NCBI GenBank assembly: GCA_964617995.1
Contig: CAZTXD010000018.1
Location: 1-37,416 of the forward strand
Reading direction: 5' to 3'
DNA: 37,416 nucleotides
Source of the DNA: CAZTXD01 sp964617995
GTDB taxonomy: Bacteria > Actinomycetota > Acidimicrobiia > Spongiisociales > ZC4RG35
Part shown: positions 6,431 through 14,715 of the stretch, piece by piece
Layout: every line of letters starts with the position of its first letter
How positions within the stretch are numbered: the first letter of the stretch is position 1
The notes under the pieces: generated by a model
The model's input: only the letters and a program-made list of their open reading frames with translations
What the model was told of the DNA's origin: nothing
The model's database searches: none
Translations under genes and position numbers: made by a program

Positions 6431-8062
6431 ATGGCCAAGATCCACGGGGGCACGATCATCGCCCGGGCGCTCCGAGCGGAGGGCGTGGACACGATATTCG
6501 CCCTCACCGGGGGCCACATCGTCCCCATCCTCGATGGCTGCGTCCAGGAAGGCATCCGAATAGTCGACGTCCGCCATGAGCAGGCGGCGGCGCATGCGGC
6601 CGAGGCCTACTCCCGGCTCACCGGGAGGCTGGGCGTGGCGGTCGTCACAGCCGGTCCTGGTGTGACCGATGCCGTGACCGGAGTGGCCAATGCCTACCAC
6701 TCACACACTCCGATGTTGCTGCTGGGTGGGCGGCACCTGGTGCGTCAGGAACTGATGGGCGGGCTCCAGGAAATGGACCATCCCCGCTTGTTCCACTCCA
6801 TCACGGCTTGGGCCGGGACCGCCTGGCAGCTCGACCGGCTCGCCGACCACATCGCCCACGCCGCCCGCCGGGCCTTCGCCGGCCGGGGCGGACCCGTCTT
6901 CGTCGACGTACCCATGGATGTCCAGTTCGACATGGTCGACGAGGCGGCCGTTTCCTGGCCCGTCGACTACCGCCCCAATGTCTCCGCCGGGGCGGACCCT
7001 GCCACCGTGGATGCCATCGTCCAACGACTCGCCCGGGCCGAGCGACCGATGATCTTTGCCGGGGCCGGGCCGCGCCCGGGCGCCGACAACCACCTTCCCG
7101 CCCTGGCCGAGGCGATGGGAGCACCCACGTACCTCAACAGCCGCGCCCGGGGTTGCCTCCCTCACGGCCACCCGCTCCTCGGCAACCACACGCGTTCGCA
7201 GGCGATGGCGGAGGCAGACGTGGTGCTCGCCCTGGGAGTCGACTGGGACTTCCGCACCGGATACGGCCAGAAGATCGGCTCGGAGGCTTTCGTCGTCCAG
7301 GTCGACGCCGAACCCACCCGGATCGGCTGGAACCGACCCGCCCACATCGGGGTCGTCGCCGACCCTGCCACGCTCGTGACCCAACTGGTCGACCACTCCG
7401 CCGAGTTGGGAAGGGGTGAAGCCGGAGGGTGGGCCGAGGGAGTGATGGAGGCGGACCGCTCGAAGCAGGCTGAGTTCGAGGCCCAAGCCGACGACGACTC
7501 CACGCCGATCGCTCCCCAGCGGTTCGCACGTGACGTGGCAGCCTTCTTCGGACCCGACTCGATCGTCGCCGTCGACGGAGGCGACATCGTCTCCACCACG
7601 GCGCGGTGGCTCCAGGTCTCCCATCCCGGTCACGTTCTCGATCCCGGACCGTTCGGGACGCTGGGGACGGGGGCTCCCTTCGCCCTCGCTGCCAAGGTCG
7701 TGTTCCCGGGGAAGCGGGTTGGGATCGTATACGGGGACGGTGCCTTCGGGTTCACCGGGTTCGAGTACGACACCCTCGTCCGGCTGGGCCTCGCGGTGGT
7801 CGGGGTCATGGGCAACGACGGCGTCTGGAACAACATCAAGACGTTCCACCGGTTCAGCTTCCCCGATCGCCTGGTGGCCACCGACCTGGGTCGCCGCCCC
7901 TACCACGCCGTCGTCTCGGGTCTGGGTGGACACGGGGAAGCCGTCGGGGATCCTGCCGAGATCGCCTCCGCCCTCAAGCGGGCGGAGGCGTCCGGGCTCC
8001 CGTCCCTGGTCGATGTGCATATCGCCGAGACCATGAGGATGTCGTCCAACTACAGCCAGTGA
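6431..8062 (+). CDS. ThDP-dependent enzyme, acetolactate synthase large-subunit-like
   Basis: A 543-aa thiamine diphosphate enzyme with the usual three domains. The catalytic glutamate is E50 in VRHEQAAAHAAEAYSR; TAGPGVTDAVTGVANA follows. The C-terminal cofactor motif runs from YGDGAFGFTG to NDGVWNN (about residues 435-470). The sequence lies nearest the acetolactate synthase/oxalyl-CoA decarboxylase/2-hydroxyacyl-CoA lyase branch, and no IlvN regulatory subunit or other branched-chain gene is nearby, so a biosynthetic AHAS role is doubtful. It probably cleaves or joins a 2-keto or 2-hydroxyacyl substrate. The ATG is well placed for the family N-terminus and follows a leaderless-type -10 box. 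Confidence 0.8.
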   Translation: MAKIHGGTIIARALRAEGVDTIFALTGGHIVPILDGCVQEGIRIVDVRHEQAAAHAAEAYSRLTGRLGVAVVTAGPGVTDAVTGVANAYHSHTPMLLLGGRHLVRQELMGGLQEMDHPRLFHSITAWAGTAWQLDRLADHIAHAARRAFAGRGGPVFVDVPMDVQFDMVDEAAVSWPVDYRPNVSAGADPATVDAIVQRLARAERPMIFAGAGPRPGADNHLPALAEAMGAPTYLNSRARGCLPHGHPLLGNHTRSQAMAEADVVLALGVDWDFRTGYGQKIGSEAFVVQVDAEPTRIGWNRPAHIGVVADPATLVTQLVDHSAELGRGEAGGWAEGVMEADRSKQAEFEAQADDDSTPIAPQRFARDVAAFFGPDSIVAVDGGDIVSTTARWLQVSHPGHVLDPGPFGTLGTGAPFALAAKVVFPGKRVGIVYGDGAFGFTGFEYDTLVRLGLAVVGVMGNDGVWNNIKTFHRFSFPDRLVATDLGRRPYHAVVSGLGGHGEAVGDPAEIASALKRAEASGLPSLVDVHIAETMRMSSNYSQ

Positions 8063-8141
8063 CACCGACGGTCGCCGGTGGGGGCGTGCCGGGATCCTGC
8101 AATAGAGCTGAGGCGGGGCGGCACGCGCCCGGTGAGACGAC

Positions 8142-8147
8142 TAGATT
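8142..8147 (+). promoter_or_regulatory. -10 element TAGATT (leaderless type)
   Basis: TAGATT at 8142-8147 is followed by 8 bases and the GTG at 8156. This supports 8156, not the earlier in-frame start at 8078, as the true start of the membrane protein. Confidence 0.45.
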
Positions 8148-8155
8148 CCCCGAGC

Positions 8156-8956
8156 GTGGGCGGGCTATCCCTGGACACCGCGACCCTGGGTCTAGGTGTG
8201 ATCTTGGCGATCACGATGATCGTCACTGTCGTCGCGCGTGTGTGGCTGACCAGGATCGGCGAGGCCAGCGATCAGGATCTCACGCTGTATCAGATCGCCC
8301 TCCTGGCCGGCGGGCCCGGCCGGGTCTCCGATACCGCCCTCTCCTACCTCGCGTGGGCGGGGATGATCGAGGTGAGGGAGTCGACCGACCGGCTCGTCCG
8401 GGTGGTGGGTGTGAACACGGTGCCCGACCTGCACCCCGTGGAGCTGTCGGTGCTGGGCACGATCGACGCTGTCGGTGTGCGCCCCGAAGCCGCCATCGGT
8501 GCCGGCCGGCTCGCCGCTCAACGTGAGGTGCGGGGCCTGACCGGACTGGTGATCGAACCACTGACCCGTCTGGCCCTGGCCGGTACCGTCGTGGCGGGCT
8601 GCGGAGCTGTGGTCGCGGGGGCAGCGTGGTGGGCGGCATCGGCCGATCCGAACACCACCGGCTTTGTGCCCCTCCTGGCGCTCATCTCCGTCCTGTACGC
8701 GGGCTGGTGGCTGCTCGGCGGCCAGCCTCGCCTCACCGGCGGCGGCCTAGCCACCCTGGAGTCGATCCGCTCCCGCTTCGATGAGGATCTGGAGGTGGCC
8801 GCCATCGGGGTGACGAGTCTCCCGGTGGAACGGGCGATGCACGTCATCGCCCTCTACGGTCGGGATGCTCTCACCGGAGGGATGTCGGCGCTGCGCAAGG
8901 TCGTCAGCGGCAGTCCGGCGCCGACCGTCGTGGCTCGCTCCTCCCTGGGGAGGTGA
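8156..8956 (+). CDS. TIGR04222-type membrane protein
   Basis: A 266-aa protein of the actinobacterial TIGR04222 family, function unknown. A first membrane segment (LGLGVILAITMIVTVVAR) is followed by the family signature LYQIALLAGGPGRVSDTALSYLAW and then a predicted winged-helix-like cytosolic region. Two further membrane segments lie at VVAGCGAVVAGAAWW and FVPLLALISVLYAGWWLLGG. The start at GTG 8156 places the first membrane helix near the N-terminus as in relatives; the 26-residue extension from 8078 is charged and unlike the family. The gene converges on uppP with only 15 bases between. Confidence 0.75.
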   Translation: MGGLSLDTATLGLGVILAITMIVTVVARVWLTRIGEASDQDLTLYQIALLAGGPGRVSDTALSYLAWAGMIEVRESTDRLVRVVGVNTVPDLHPVELSVLGTIDAVGVRPEAAIGAGRLAAQREVRGLTGLVIEPLTRLALAGTVVAGCGAVVAGAAWWAASADPNTTGFVPLLALISVLYAGWWLLGGQPRLTGGGLATLESIRSRFDEDLEVAAIGVTSLPVERAMHVIALYGRDALTGGMSALRKVVSGSPAPTVVARSSLGR

Positions 8957-8971
8957 CGTGGAGGCGGTGCC

Positions 8972-9778
8972 TCACAGCAGGATGGCCGCCCCCGTCCCCA
9001 CCACGAACGCATAGACGGCGAAGGGCATCAACCCCACCCGTCGGAGGGCTGCCAGCAGGATGGCGATGGCGGCGTATCCCGACACCGCCGCCACCAGCAG
9101 GCCCACCAGCAGCGCTGCGTCGAGAGCCCCTGCCTCGGAGACTCGGAGCAAGGACAGGAGCCCGCCACCGGCGATCGTGGGAATCCCCAACAGAAAGGAG
9201 TAGCGGGCCGCCTCGGCAGGTTCGAGGCGACGGGCCGCGCCGGCCACGATCGTGACGCCGGAGCGGCTGATACCGGGAACCAGCGCAAGCGCCTGGGCCA
9301 GGCCGACGAGGAGGGCATCCAGGGGACGGGCCTCCTCGAGGGAGCGGCGTCCGTCGGCCAGCCGGGTCCCCATCAACAGGATGAGCGACGTGGCGATCAG
9401 GGCCAGACCCACCTTGGTCGGGTCGTCCTGGAGCGTCTCCAGGGGTCCTTCCAGCGGGAGACCGACGAGGGCGGGGATGGTGCCCACGATCAGCAGCACC
9501 CACAGCCGACGGGCGCGGGGATCGCCGCGGAAAGTCAGCAAGGCGCGGATGTCGCTCCGGAAATAGGCCAGCACCGCCACCAGCGTTCCCAGATGGAGGA
9601 CGGCGGTGACCGCCAGGGAGGGCTCGTCCAGCTCCCATCCGAGAGCGTTGGCTGTTGCCGGTACCAGCACCAGGTGCCCCGAGGACGAGATGGGCAGGAA
9701 CTCGGAGAGGCCCTGGACCAGGCCCCAGATGATGGCCGACAGCACCGGAGGGAGGTTACCGGTGGCCGGCAGACACAC
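8972..9778 (-). CDS. uppP: Undecaprenyl-diphosphate phosphatase
   Basis: Integral membrane phosphatase that dephosphorylates undecaprenyl pyrophosphate to recycle the lipid carrier for peptidoglycan; loss or overexpression affects bacitracin sensitivity in other bacteria. Both signature loops are present: GLVQGLSEFLPISSSGH and PGISRSGVT, with several hydrophobic helices. The length of 268 aa is typical. The start is uncertain: GTG 9778 overlaps the upstream SAF gene by 23 bases and has a weak AGGATGG before it, whereas GTG 9745 starts right at the first helix (LSAIIWGLVQG), as most relatives do. Confidence 0.9.
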   Translation of the reverse strand: MCLPATGNLPPVLSAIIWGLVQGLSEFLPISSSGHLVLVPATANALGWELDEPSLAVTAVLHLGTLVAVLAYFRSDIRALLTFRGDPRARRLWVLLIVGTIPALVGLPLEGPLETLQDDPTKVGLALIATSLILLMGTRLADGRRSLEEARPLDALLVGLAQALALVPGISRSGVTIVAGAARRLEPAEAARYSFLLGIPTIAGGGLLSLLRVSEAGALDAALLVGLLVAAVSGYAAIAILLAALRRVGLMPFAVYAFVVGTGAAILL

Positions 9779-10283
9779 CCATGACCATCCTGCCCTCGGC
9801 TACGGCGGTGGCGGCGACCGCCATCCACTCGGCGGGGAGCGCCACCACTCCGCCGGCGGTGTCGAAAGGGTCGTCCTCGCCGGCTCGCACCACCACCGCT
9901 TCGATCTCCAGCGGGGGCGAGCCGTCGGCCCTTATCACCGCCCGCGCCGCCGTCCCCGGTGCCGCCCCCATCGGGACGGGGGCCTCGATGAGCATCCAGC
10001 CGTCGGGAATGTCGACCTCTGTCACCATCGAAGCGACGAGGGGGTCGCCTGCTTCGAGATCCGTCACGGCGAATCCGACGGGGTCGACGGTGTCGACGAT
10101 CCCGACGGGGACCCGCCGATGGTGGACGACGTCGGGACCCAGTGGCGTGCCCGCGGCGACATCGGCGGTGAGGAAGGCGGCCGGCACGGTGGGGGGTGGG
10201 CTGAGCTCGGACCAGGCGGCGACGACGACCAGGCACGCCGCAGCCATCCAACGGAGGAATGGTGGACGTTCCAGCCAGAGCAC
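9756..10283 (-). CDS. SAF-domain membrane-anchored protein (CpaB/FlgA-like)
   Basis: A 175-aa protein with a single N-terminal membrane segment (WMAAACLVVVAAWS, residues 12-25) and then a SAF domain: FLTADVAAGTPLGPDVVHHRRVP followed by DLEAGDPLVASMVTEV. SAF domains occur in pilus assembly protein CpaB/RcpC and flagellar FlgA. No Flp pilus or flagellar gene is nearby, so its partner is unknown. The GTG start at 10283 lies 7 bases after a TAGTTT box. The downstream end overlaps or nearly touches uppP, suggesting co-transcription. Confidence 0.72.
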   Translation of the reverse strand: MLWLERPPFLRWMAAACLVVVAAWSELSPPPTVPAAFLTADVAAGTPLGPDVVHHRRVPVGIVDTVDPVGFAVTDLEAGDPLVASMVTEVDIPDGWMLIEAPVPMGAAPGTAARAVIRADGSPPLEIEAVVVRAGEDDPFDTAGGVVALPAEWMAVAATAVAEGRMVMGVSAGHR

Positions 10284-10290
10284 GGTGTCG

Positions 10291-10296
10291 AAACTA
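10291..10296 (-). promoter_or_regulatory. -10 element TAGTTT (leaderless type)
   Basis: On the minus strand TAGTTT is followed by 7 bases and the GTG of the SAF gene. The same GTAGTTTCG context precedes the LysM gene at 25285-25290. Confidence 0.45.
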
Positions 10297-10334
10297 CGAC
10301 ACCGGCCAGGGCCTGGGAAGGGGGTCGACCGGGA

Positions 10335-10649
10335 TCAGTCGGCGGCCGCGGTCGCCTTGGAAGACTCGGTCTTCGCGGCTTTGGCGGACTCGCCGTCCTT
10401 GGCCTCCTTCTTGGCGGAGTCGGCGGAGGTGCTTTCGTCGGTCTTCTTGGCGCCGGCGGAGCTCTTCCCGTTGGATCGGGAATCCGTCACGTAATAGCCG
10501 GAGCCCTTGAAGACGACACCGCTGGGGTGGAAGACCTTCTGGAGGGAGCCGCCGCACGCTGGGTGGACACGCAGGGCCTTGTCGGTGAACCGCTGGAATA
10601 CCTCCAGACGTTCACCGCAATCCTGACACAGATACTCATAGGTGGGCAT
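10335..10649 (-). CDS. FmdB-family small zinc-ribbon protein
   Basis: A 104-aa protein starting MPTYEYLCQDCGERLEVFQ, the classic FmdB/CxxC_CXXC_SSSS opening. Ligands are C8 and C11, but the second knuckle reads VHPACGG, so H29 replaces the usual first cysteine while C32 remains. FHPSGVVFKGSGYYVTDSR is the conserved core end. Residues 58-104 form a low-complexity K/S/A/E/D tail, probably disordered. FmdB proteins are putative regulators of uncertain role. TACAAT, a near-consensus -10 box, lies about 35 bases before the ATG on the minus strand. Confidence 0.82.
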   Translation of the reverse strand: MPTYEYLCQDCGERLEVFQRFTDKALRVHPACGGSLQKVFHPSGVVFKGSGYYVTDSRSNGKSSAGAKKTDESTSADSAKKEAKDGESAKAAKTESSKATAAAD

Positions 10650-10738
10650 AACACGCGCTCACTGGTGGTGGACAGCATCATTGTAACGTCGGTCGGCCCG
10701 CAGGCATTCCACCCGGCCGCGCCCTTCCTACTACTCAC

Positions 10739-10744
10739 TAGCCT
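10739..10744 (+). promoter_or_regulatory. -10 element TAGCCT (leaderless type)
   Basis: TAGCCT is followed by 7 bases and the ATG at 10752. It helps fix that ATG as the start, since the open frame runs more than 1 kb further upstream antisense to other genes. Confidence 0.4.
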
Positions 10745-10751
10745 CCGGGAC

Positions 10752-11885
10752 ATGGCTGAGGATCTCGCAAACCAATTGGAGGCTTTGCCCTCCGGGCAGC
10801 AGGACCGGCTGGCCGCCTTCGGCTTCGATCGCGAGTGGTTCCTGCGCCTGGCGGGGGAGTTGATGCTGGAGGGGCGGGCGGACAACACCGTGCGGGGGGT
10901 GGTGGCGCCGCCCGATCCCGGCGACGTCGCGGATCTCCCGCCGGTCGGGAGCGAGGAGCGCCGGGCCCTGGCCGAGGCAGGGAATGCTGCCCTCGCCTCC
11001 GGCCAGTGCGTGCTCGTGGTCCTCGCCGGCGGGATGGCGACCAGGATGGGAGGGGTGGTCAAGGCCCTGGTGGAGCCCCTCCCCGGGAAGTCGTTCCTGG
11101 ACATGCGGTTGGCGGAGCAGAGCAGCCTGGAAGCCCGGGTGGGCCGACCCGTGCCGCTGTGGCTCATGACCAGTCACGCCACCGACCAACCCATCCGCGA
11201 GGCCCTGGGGGATCGTCTCGACGGATATCACGTCGCCACGTTCACTCAGCGGGTGTCCCTGCGACTCGACCCGGAGGGGGGCCTATTCTGTGACGAGGAG
11301 GGACGGCCGAGTGAGCATGCCCCGGGCCACGGAGACCTTCCGGAGGCTCTCCAGGGCAGCGGCCTCCTCGACCGGTTCCTCGCGGAGGGAGGGAGATGCG
11401 TCACCACAGCCAACCTCGACAACCTCGGCGCCACCCTCGACCCCGTGGTGATCGGCCATCATCTCGCCGATCCCAATCAGATGACCTGCGAGGTGGTGGA
11501 CAAGCGGGGAACCGACCGGGGAGGGATCCCGGCCCGCCTCGACGGCCGGCCCCTGATACTCGAGGAGTTCCGCATCCCCGCGGTCTTCGACCCGTCCCGG
11601 GTGCCGGTCTTCAACACCAACACGTTCCACTTCGACGCCGACGCTCTGCGCGACCTTGAGATGGACTGGACCTACTTCGTGGTCGAGAAGGACGTGGACG
11701 GGCGGCCCGCCATCCAGTTCGAACGGCTGGTGAACGAGGTGGCCAGTTACCTGGACACGGGATTCGTACGTGTCCCCCGTGACGGCCCCGAGTCGCGGTT
11801 CCTGCCCGTCAAGGACGACGAGGCCCTGGAGGCGAAACGGAAGGTCATCGAAGCGGTGGCGGCCGATCGAGGCATGCTGAGATGA
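10752..11885 (+). CDS. UTP-glucose-1-phosphate (UDP-sugar) uridylyltransferase, eukaryote-type
   Basis: A 377-aa nucleotidyltransferase of the UDPGP family (the eukaryotic UGP/AGX type, not GalU). The nucleotide-binding loop is VLAGGMATRMGGVVKALVEP, followed by GKSFLD; later motifs include TTANLDNLGA (uridine site region), EVVDKRGTDRGG and FNTNTFHF. It would make UDP-glucose or a related UDP-sugar from UTP and sugar-1-phosphate. The ATG at 10752 suits the family N-terminus. The stop overlaps the moeA ATG (ATGA), so it is the first gene of an operon with molybdenum cofactor genes; the functional link is unclear. Confidence 0.8.
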   Translation: MAEDLANQLEALPSGQQDRLAAFGFDREWFLRLAGELMLEGRADNTVRGVVAPPDPGDVADLPPVGSEERRALAEAGNAALASGQCVLVVLAGGMATRMGGVVKALVEPLPGKSFLDMRLAEQSSLEARVGRPVPLWLMTSHATDQPIREALGDRLDGYHVATFTQRVSLRLDPEGGLFCDEEGRPSEHAPGHGDLPEALQGSGLLDRFLAEGGRCVTTANLDNLGATLDPVVIGHHLADPNQMTCEVVDKRGTDRGGIPARLDGRPLILEEFRIPAVFDPSRVPVFNTNTFHFDADALRDLEMDWTYFVVEKDVDGRPAIQFERLVNEVASYLDTGFVRVPRDGPESRFLPVKDDEALEAKRKVIEAVAADRGMLR

Positions 11886-13105
11886 GACCCCTCGACGAAG
11901 CCCGCGCCGACGTCCTGGATGCCATCAGCGCCCTCCCGGCCGAGAGGGTCCCCCTGGTGGACGCCTCGGGGCGGGTCCTCGCCGAAGACGTGGCCGCCGG
12001 CCACGACGTCCCCCCGTTCCCCAACTCGGCCATGGACGGGTTTGCGGTGCGGGCCGCCGATGTAGCCACCACTCCGGCCACGCTCACCGTGCTCGAAGAC
12101 GTCCCCGCCGGTTCCGTGGCCACCCGGGAGGTGGCGGAGGGAACGGCCATCAAGATCATGACGGGAGCCCCCATGCCCCGGGGGGCCGACGCCGTGGCGA
12201 AGGTCGAGGTGACCCGGCAGCTCGACGACGGAAAGGTCGAGATACTCGAGTCGATCGATAGGGGCACGGCTGTGCGCCCGGCCGGCGGTGACATCACACG
12301 GGAGAGTGTGGTGCTGGCGGCGGGGACGACGCTGGGACCGGCCGAGCTGGCGTTGCTGGCCACGGTGGGCGAGGCGGATCCCCTGGTCGGTCGGCGGCCC
12401 ACGGTGGCTGTGATGGCCACCGGCGACGAACTGGCCTCACCCGAGACCGTCGAGTTGGCTCCGGGACAGATCCGCGACTCCAATCGTCCCCTGATGAGGG
12501 CACTGCTGGCGGAGGCAGGAGCCGAGCTGGTAGACCTGGGGATCGTTCCTGACCGGGAGGATGCCCTGACGACCGCGCTGGAGAACGCCGCCGGGACGGC
12601 CGACGCCATCGTCACCTCCGGCGGGGTGTCGATGGGTGAGTACGACCTGATCAAGAAGGTGCTCCTGGCGCGGGGGAACGTGGACTTCTGGCAGGTGGCG
12701 ATGCAACCGGCCAAGCCCTTCGCCTTCGGCCATGTCGGCGGGACCCCCCTGTTCGGACTGCCCGGCAACCCCGTTTCGGTGCTGGTGGCGTTCGAGCAGT
12801 TCGTCCGCCCGGCACTCTTGCGGATGCAGGGGGCGGCCGCCCTCTTCCGGCCACGTATCCGCGTCCGGATGGGTGAGCCCGTCGAGACCGACCCGGCCAA
12901 GGTCGTGTTCGTCAGGGTGGCGGTCACGAACGAGGGCGGCGACCCTGTGGCCCGAATGTCGGGAGGTCAGTCCTCGAACGTCCTGTCGGCGGTGGCGGCC
13001 GCCGACGGGTTCGCCGTGGTCCCGGTGGGGGTCGGCAAGGTCGACGAAGGCACTCCCGTCGATGTGGAGCTGTTCCGTCATCCCTCCTCGGAGATGGGTC
13101 GATGA
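11882..13105 (+). CDS. moeA: Molybdopterin molybdenumtransferase MoeA
   Basis: A 407-aa enzyme that inserts molybdate into adenylylated molybdopterin. MoeA domain order is seen: the N-terminal FPNSAMDGFAVRAADV, IMTGAPMPRGADAV, then the MoCF-binding fold with VAVMATGDELASP, IRDSNRPL and VTSGGVSMGEYD, and a C-terminal beta domain. PGNPVSVLVAFEQFVRP is also family-typical. ATG overlaps the upstream TGA, and its own TGA overlaps moaC (ATGA), giving a coupled operon. Confidence 0.93.
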   Translation: MRPLDEARADVLDAISALPAERVPLVDASGRVLAEDVAAGHDVPPFPNSAMDGFAVRAADVATTPATLTVLEDVPAGSVATREVAEGTAIKIMTGAPMPRGADAVAKVEVTRQLDDGKVEILESIDRGTAVRPAGGDITRESVVLAAGTTLGPAELALLATVGEADPLVGRRPTVAVMATGDELASPETVELAPGQIRDSNRPLMRALLAEAGAELVDLGIVPDREDALTTALENAAGTADAIVTSGGVSMGEYDLIKKVLLARGNVDFWQVAMQPAKPFAFGHVGGTPLFGLPGNPVSVLVAFEQFVRPALLRMQGAAALFRPRIRVRMGEPVETDPAKVVFVRVAVTNEGGDPVARMSGGQSSNVLSAVAAADGFAVVPVGVGKVDEGTPVDVELFRHPSSEMGR

Positions 13106-13656
13106 CCTCGCCCGACTCGTCGGCGTTTCCCCACCTGAGCGACGACGGGTCCGCCCACATGGTGGACGTCGGCTCCAAGGAGACGACCGAGCGTTGGGCA
13201 GTCGCCGAGGCGTTGGTGGTCATGTCGGAAGCTCTGGCCGACAGGTTCTTCAGCGGCGACCTGCCCAAGGGTGACGCCCTGGCCACGGTGCGCCTGGCGG
13301 GGATCATGGCCGCCAAGCGCACGTCCGAACTCGTCCCGTTGGCCCACCCGATAGCCCTCACCGCCGTATCGGTGGAGATAGAACGGCATCCCCGCGGGGC
13401 CCGCATCGAGGCCGAGTGCAAGGTGACAGAGCGCACCGGGGTGGAGATGGAGGCGTTGACGGCGGCGTCGGTGGCGGCGCTCGCCCTCTACGACATGGTC
13501 AAGTCGATCGAAAGGGGAGTGGAGATCGGGCCGATACGTCTCCTGTCCAAGTCGGGAGGGCGGTCGGGAACATGGGAAGCGGAGCGGGATTCGTTGTCCG
13601 CGCAACGATCGAACGCTAACGTGTCGACAACCTTTCCGGAGTCAGAACGAAGATGA
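13102..13656 (+). CDS. moaC: Cyclic pyranopterin monophosphate synthase MoaC
   Basis: A 184-aa protein that, with MoaA, converts GTP to cyclic pyranopterin monophosphate, the first step of molybdenum cofactor synthesis. Motifs: MVDVGSKETTERWAVAEA, KGDALATVRLAGIMAAKRT, LVPLAHPIALT, and GVEMEALTAASVAALALYDM followed by KSIERG. The last 20 residues are an extra serine-rich tail. Coupled by ATGA on both sides. No moaA is present in the window. Confidence 0.93.
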   Translation: MTSPDSSAFPHLSDDGSAHMVDVGSKETTERWAVAEALVVMSEALADRFFSGDLPKGDALATVRLAGIMAAKRTSELVPLAHPIALTAVSVEIERHPRGARIEAECKVTERTGVEMEALTAASVAALALYDMVKSIERGVEIGPIRLLSKSGGRSGTWEAERDSLSAQRSNANVSTTFPESERR

Positions 13657-14093
13657 CAGCCAGTCTCATAGTTGCTCTGCTGGTCATCGCCACTGTGTGG
13701 GGTTTCTACCTCCTCCCCTCACTCATGGGCGACAGACGCGACGCCCCCCTCAGCTCCACCGAGCAGTTCGATCGCTGGACGTCTCTGATGGCCGACGTCC
13801 AGCGACGCCAGTACAGCGCTTCCGCCTCCTCCAAGCGGCTCACGGTCCGAGCTCGTCGCCGGCGGGCGCTGGCAGTGATGGTTTCCCTGGCGGTGGCGAC
13901 CCTGGCGGTGGCATGGTGGCGCAACTCGCTCGCGTGGCTGCTCGTGCATCTCGCCGTGGACGTGCTGCTCGCCCTCTACGTGGCCGTGCTGGTGCAGATC
14001 CGCCAGAACCACGACTACCGGGTGGCCATGGACACCCTCCCCGATCGCCAGGCCGAGCGCCAGGAGACGCAGGTCCGGGTGGTCGCCCGCTGA
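13653..14093 (+). CDS. Small membrane protein, function unknown
   Basis: A 146-aa protein with an N-terminal membrane segment (LIVALLVIATVWGFYLLPSL), a basic cytosolic loop (QRRQYSASASSKRLTVRARRRR) and two more membrane segments near residues 73-112. The C-terminus is hydrophilic. I do not recognise a family; similar short proteins beside moaC occur in actinobacteria. ATG overlaps the moaC stop (ATGA), so it belongs to the same transcript. Confidence 0.7.
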   Translation: MTASLIVALLVIATVWGFYLLPSLMGDRRDAPLSSTEQFDRWTSLMADVQRRQYSASASSKRLTVRARRRRALAVMVSLAVATLAVAWWRNSLAWLLVHLAVDVLLALYVAVLVQIRQNHDYRVAMDTLPDRQAERQETQVRVVAR

Positions 14094-14095
14094 CC

Positions 14096-14710
14096 TTGTC
14101 CGACCTTCCCTCGCTCGAAGGCATCAGGACCGAGCTCGATTCTCGCTTCAAAGCCCGTGAGGTCGCCGTCCGGCGCGGCCGGGACCTGATACGGTCGTCG
14201 GCCAACGCCATCCGGGCGCTGCATCGCGGGGAGTGGGAAGAAGCCGACGCCCGTATCGCCGAGGCCGATGCCATCCGCGATGAGATCCTGGGGAAGATGA
14301 GCGACCAGCCCGCCCTAGCCCACGCCGGTTTCGTGTCCGACGCCGTCAAGGAGCTGGCCGAGGCGCACATTACCCGGGCCCTTTTCCGCCATGGTGAGAT
14401 CCCCGGTCCCGACGAGTTGGGTATCGACCCCGTCCCGTGGCTGCACGGTCTGGGAGAAGCGGTAGGGGAGATGCGACGGCGGATGCTCGACCTCCTGCGG
14501 TCGGGGGAGGTGAGCCAGGCCGAGGGGCTGCTGGTGGTGATGGACGACATCGTCGATCGCCTCGCCTCGGTGGACTACCCCGATGGGATGACCAACGGCC
14601 TGCGCCGCACCACCGACATCGCCCGCTCCCTCACCGAGCGATCCCGGGCCGACCTCACCACCACCGTGGTTCAGGAGCGACTGCGGAGGCGCCTGGAGGA
14701 GGGAAAGTGA
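14096..14710 (+). CDS. Translin-family RNA-binding protein
   Basis: A 204-aa all-helical protein resembling COG2178 (translin/Trax family): an opening helix with REVAVRRGRDLIRSSANAIR, then ALHRGEWEEADARIAEADAI, HAGFVSDAVKELAEAHITRA, GIDPVPWLHGLGEAVGEMRR and DYPDGMTNGLRRTTDIAR. This matches archaeal members in order and spacing. Eukaryotic translin/Trax forms a nuclease (C3PO) acting on tRNA and siRNA; the acidic catalytic residues of Trax cannot be assigned confidently here. TTG at 14096, three bases after the previous stop, fits the family N-terminus; no ATG or GTG is available. Translin is uncommon in bacteria. Confidence 0.78.
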   Translation: MSDLPSLEGIRTELDSRFKAREVAVRRGRDLIRSSANAIRALHRGEWEEADARIAEADAIRDEILGKMSDQPALAHAGFVSDAVKELAEAHITRALFRHGEIPGPDELGIDPVPWLHGLGEAVGEMRRRMLDLLRSGEVSQAEGLLVVMDDIVDRLASVDYPDGMTNGLRRTTDIARSLTERSRADLTTTVVQERLRRRLEEGK

Positions 14711-14715
14711 GGGAC

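Noticed and set aside
9606..10751. Plus-strand open frame extending the UDP-sugar pyrophosphorylase by 382 residues
   Set aside because: This part runs antisense to uppP, the SAF gene and fmdB, lacks family similarity, and a promoter box plus ATG at 10752 explain the gene.
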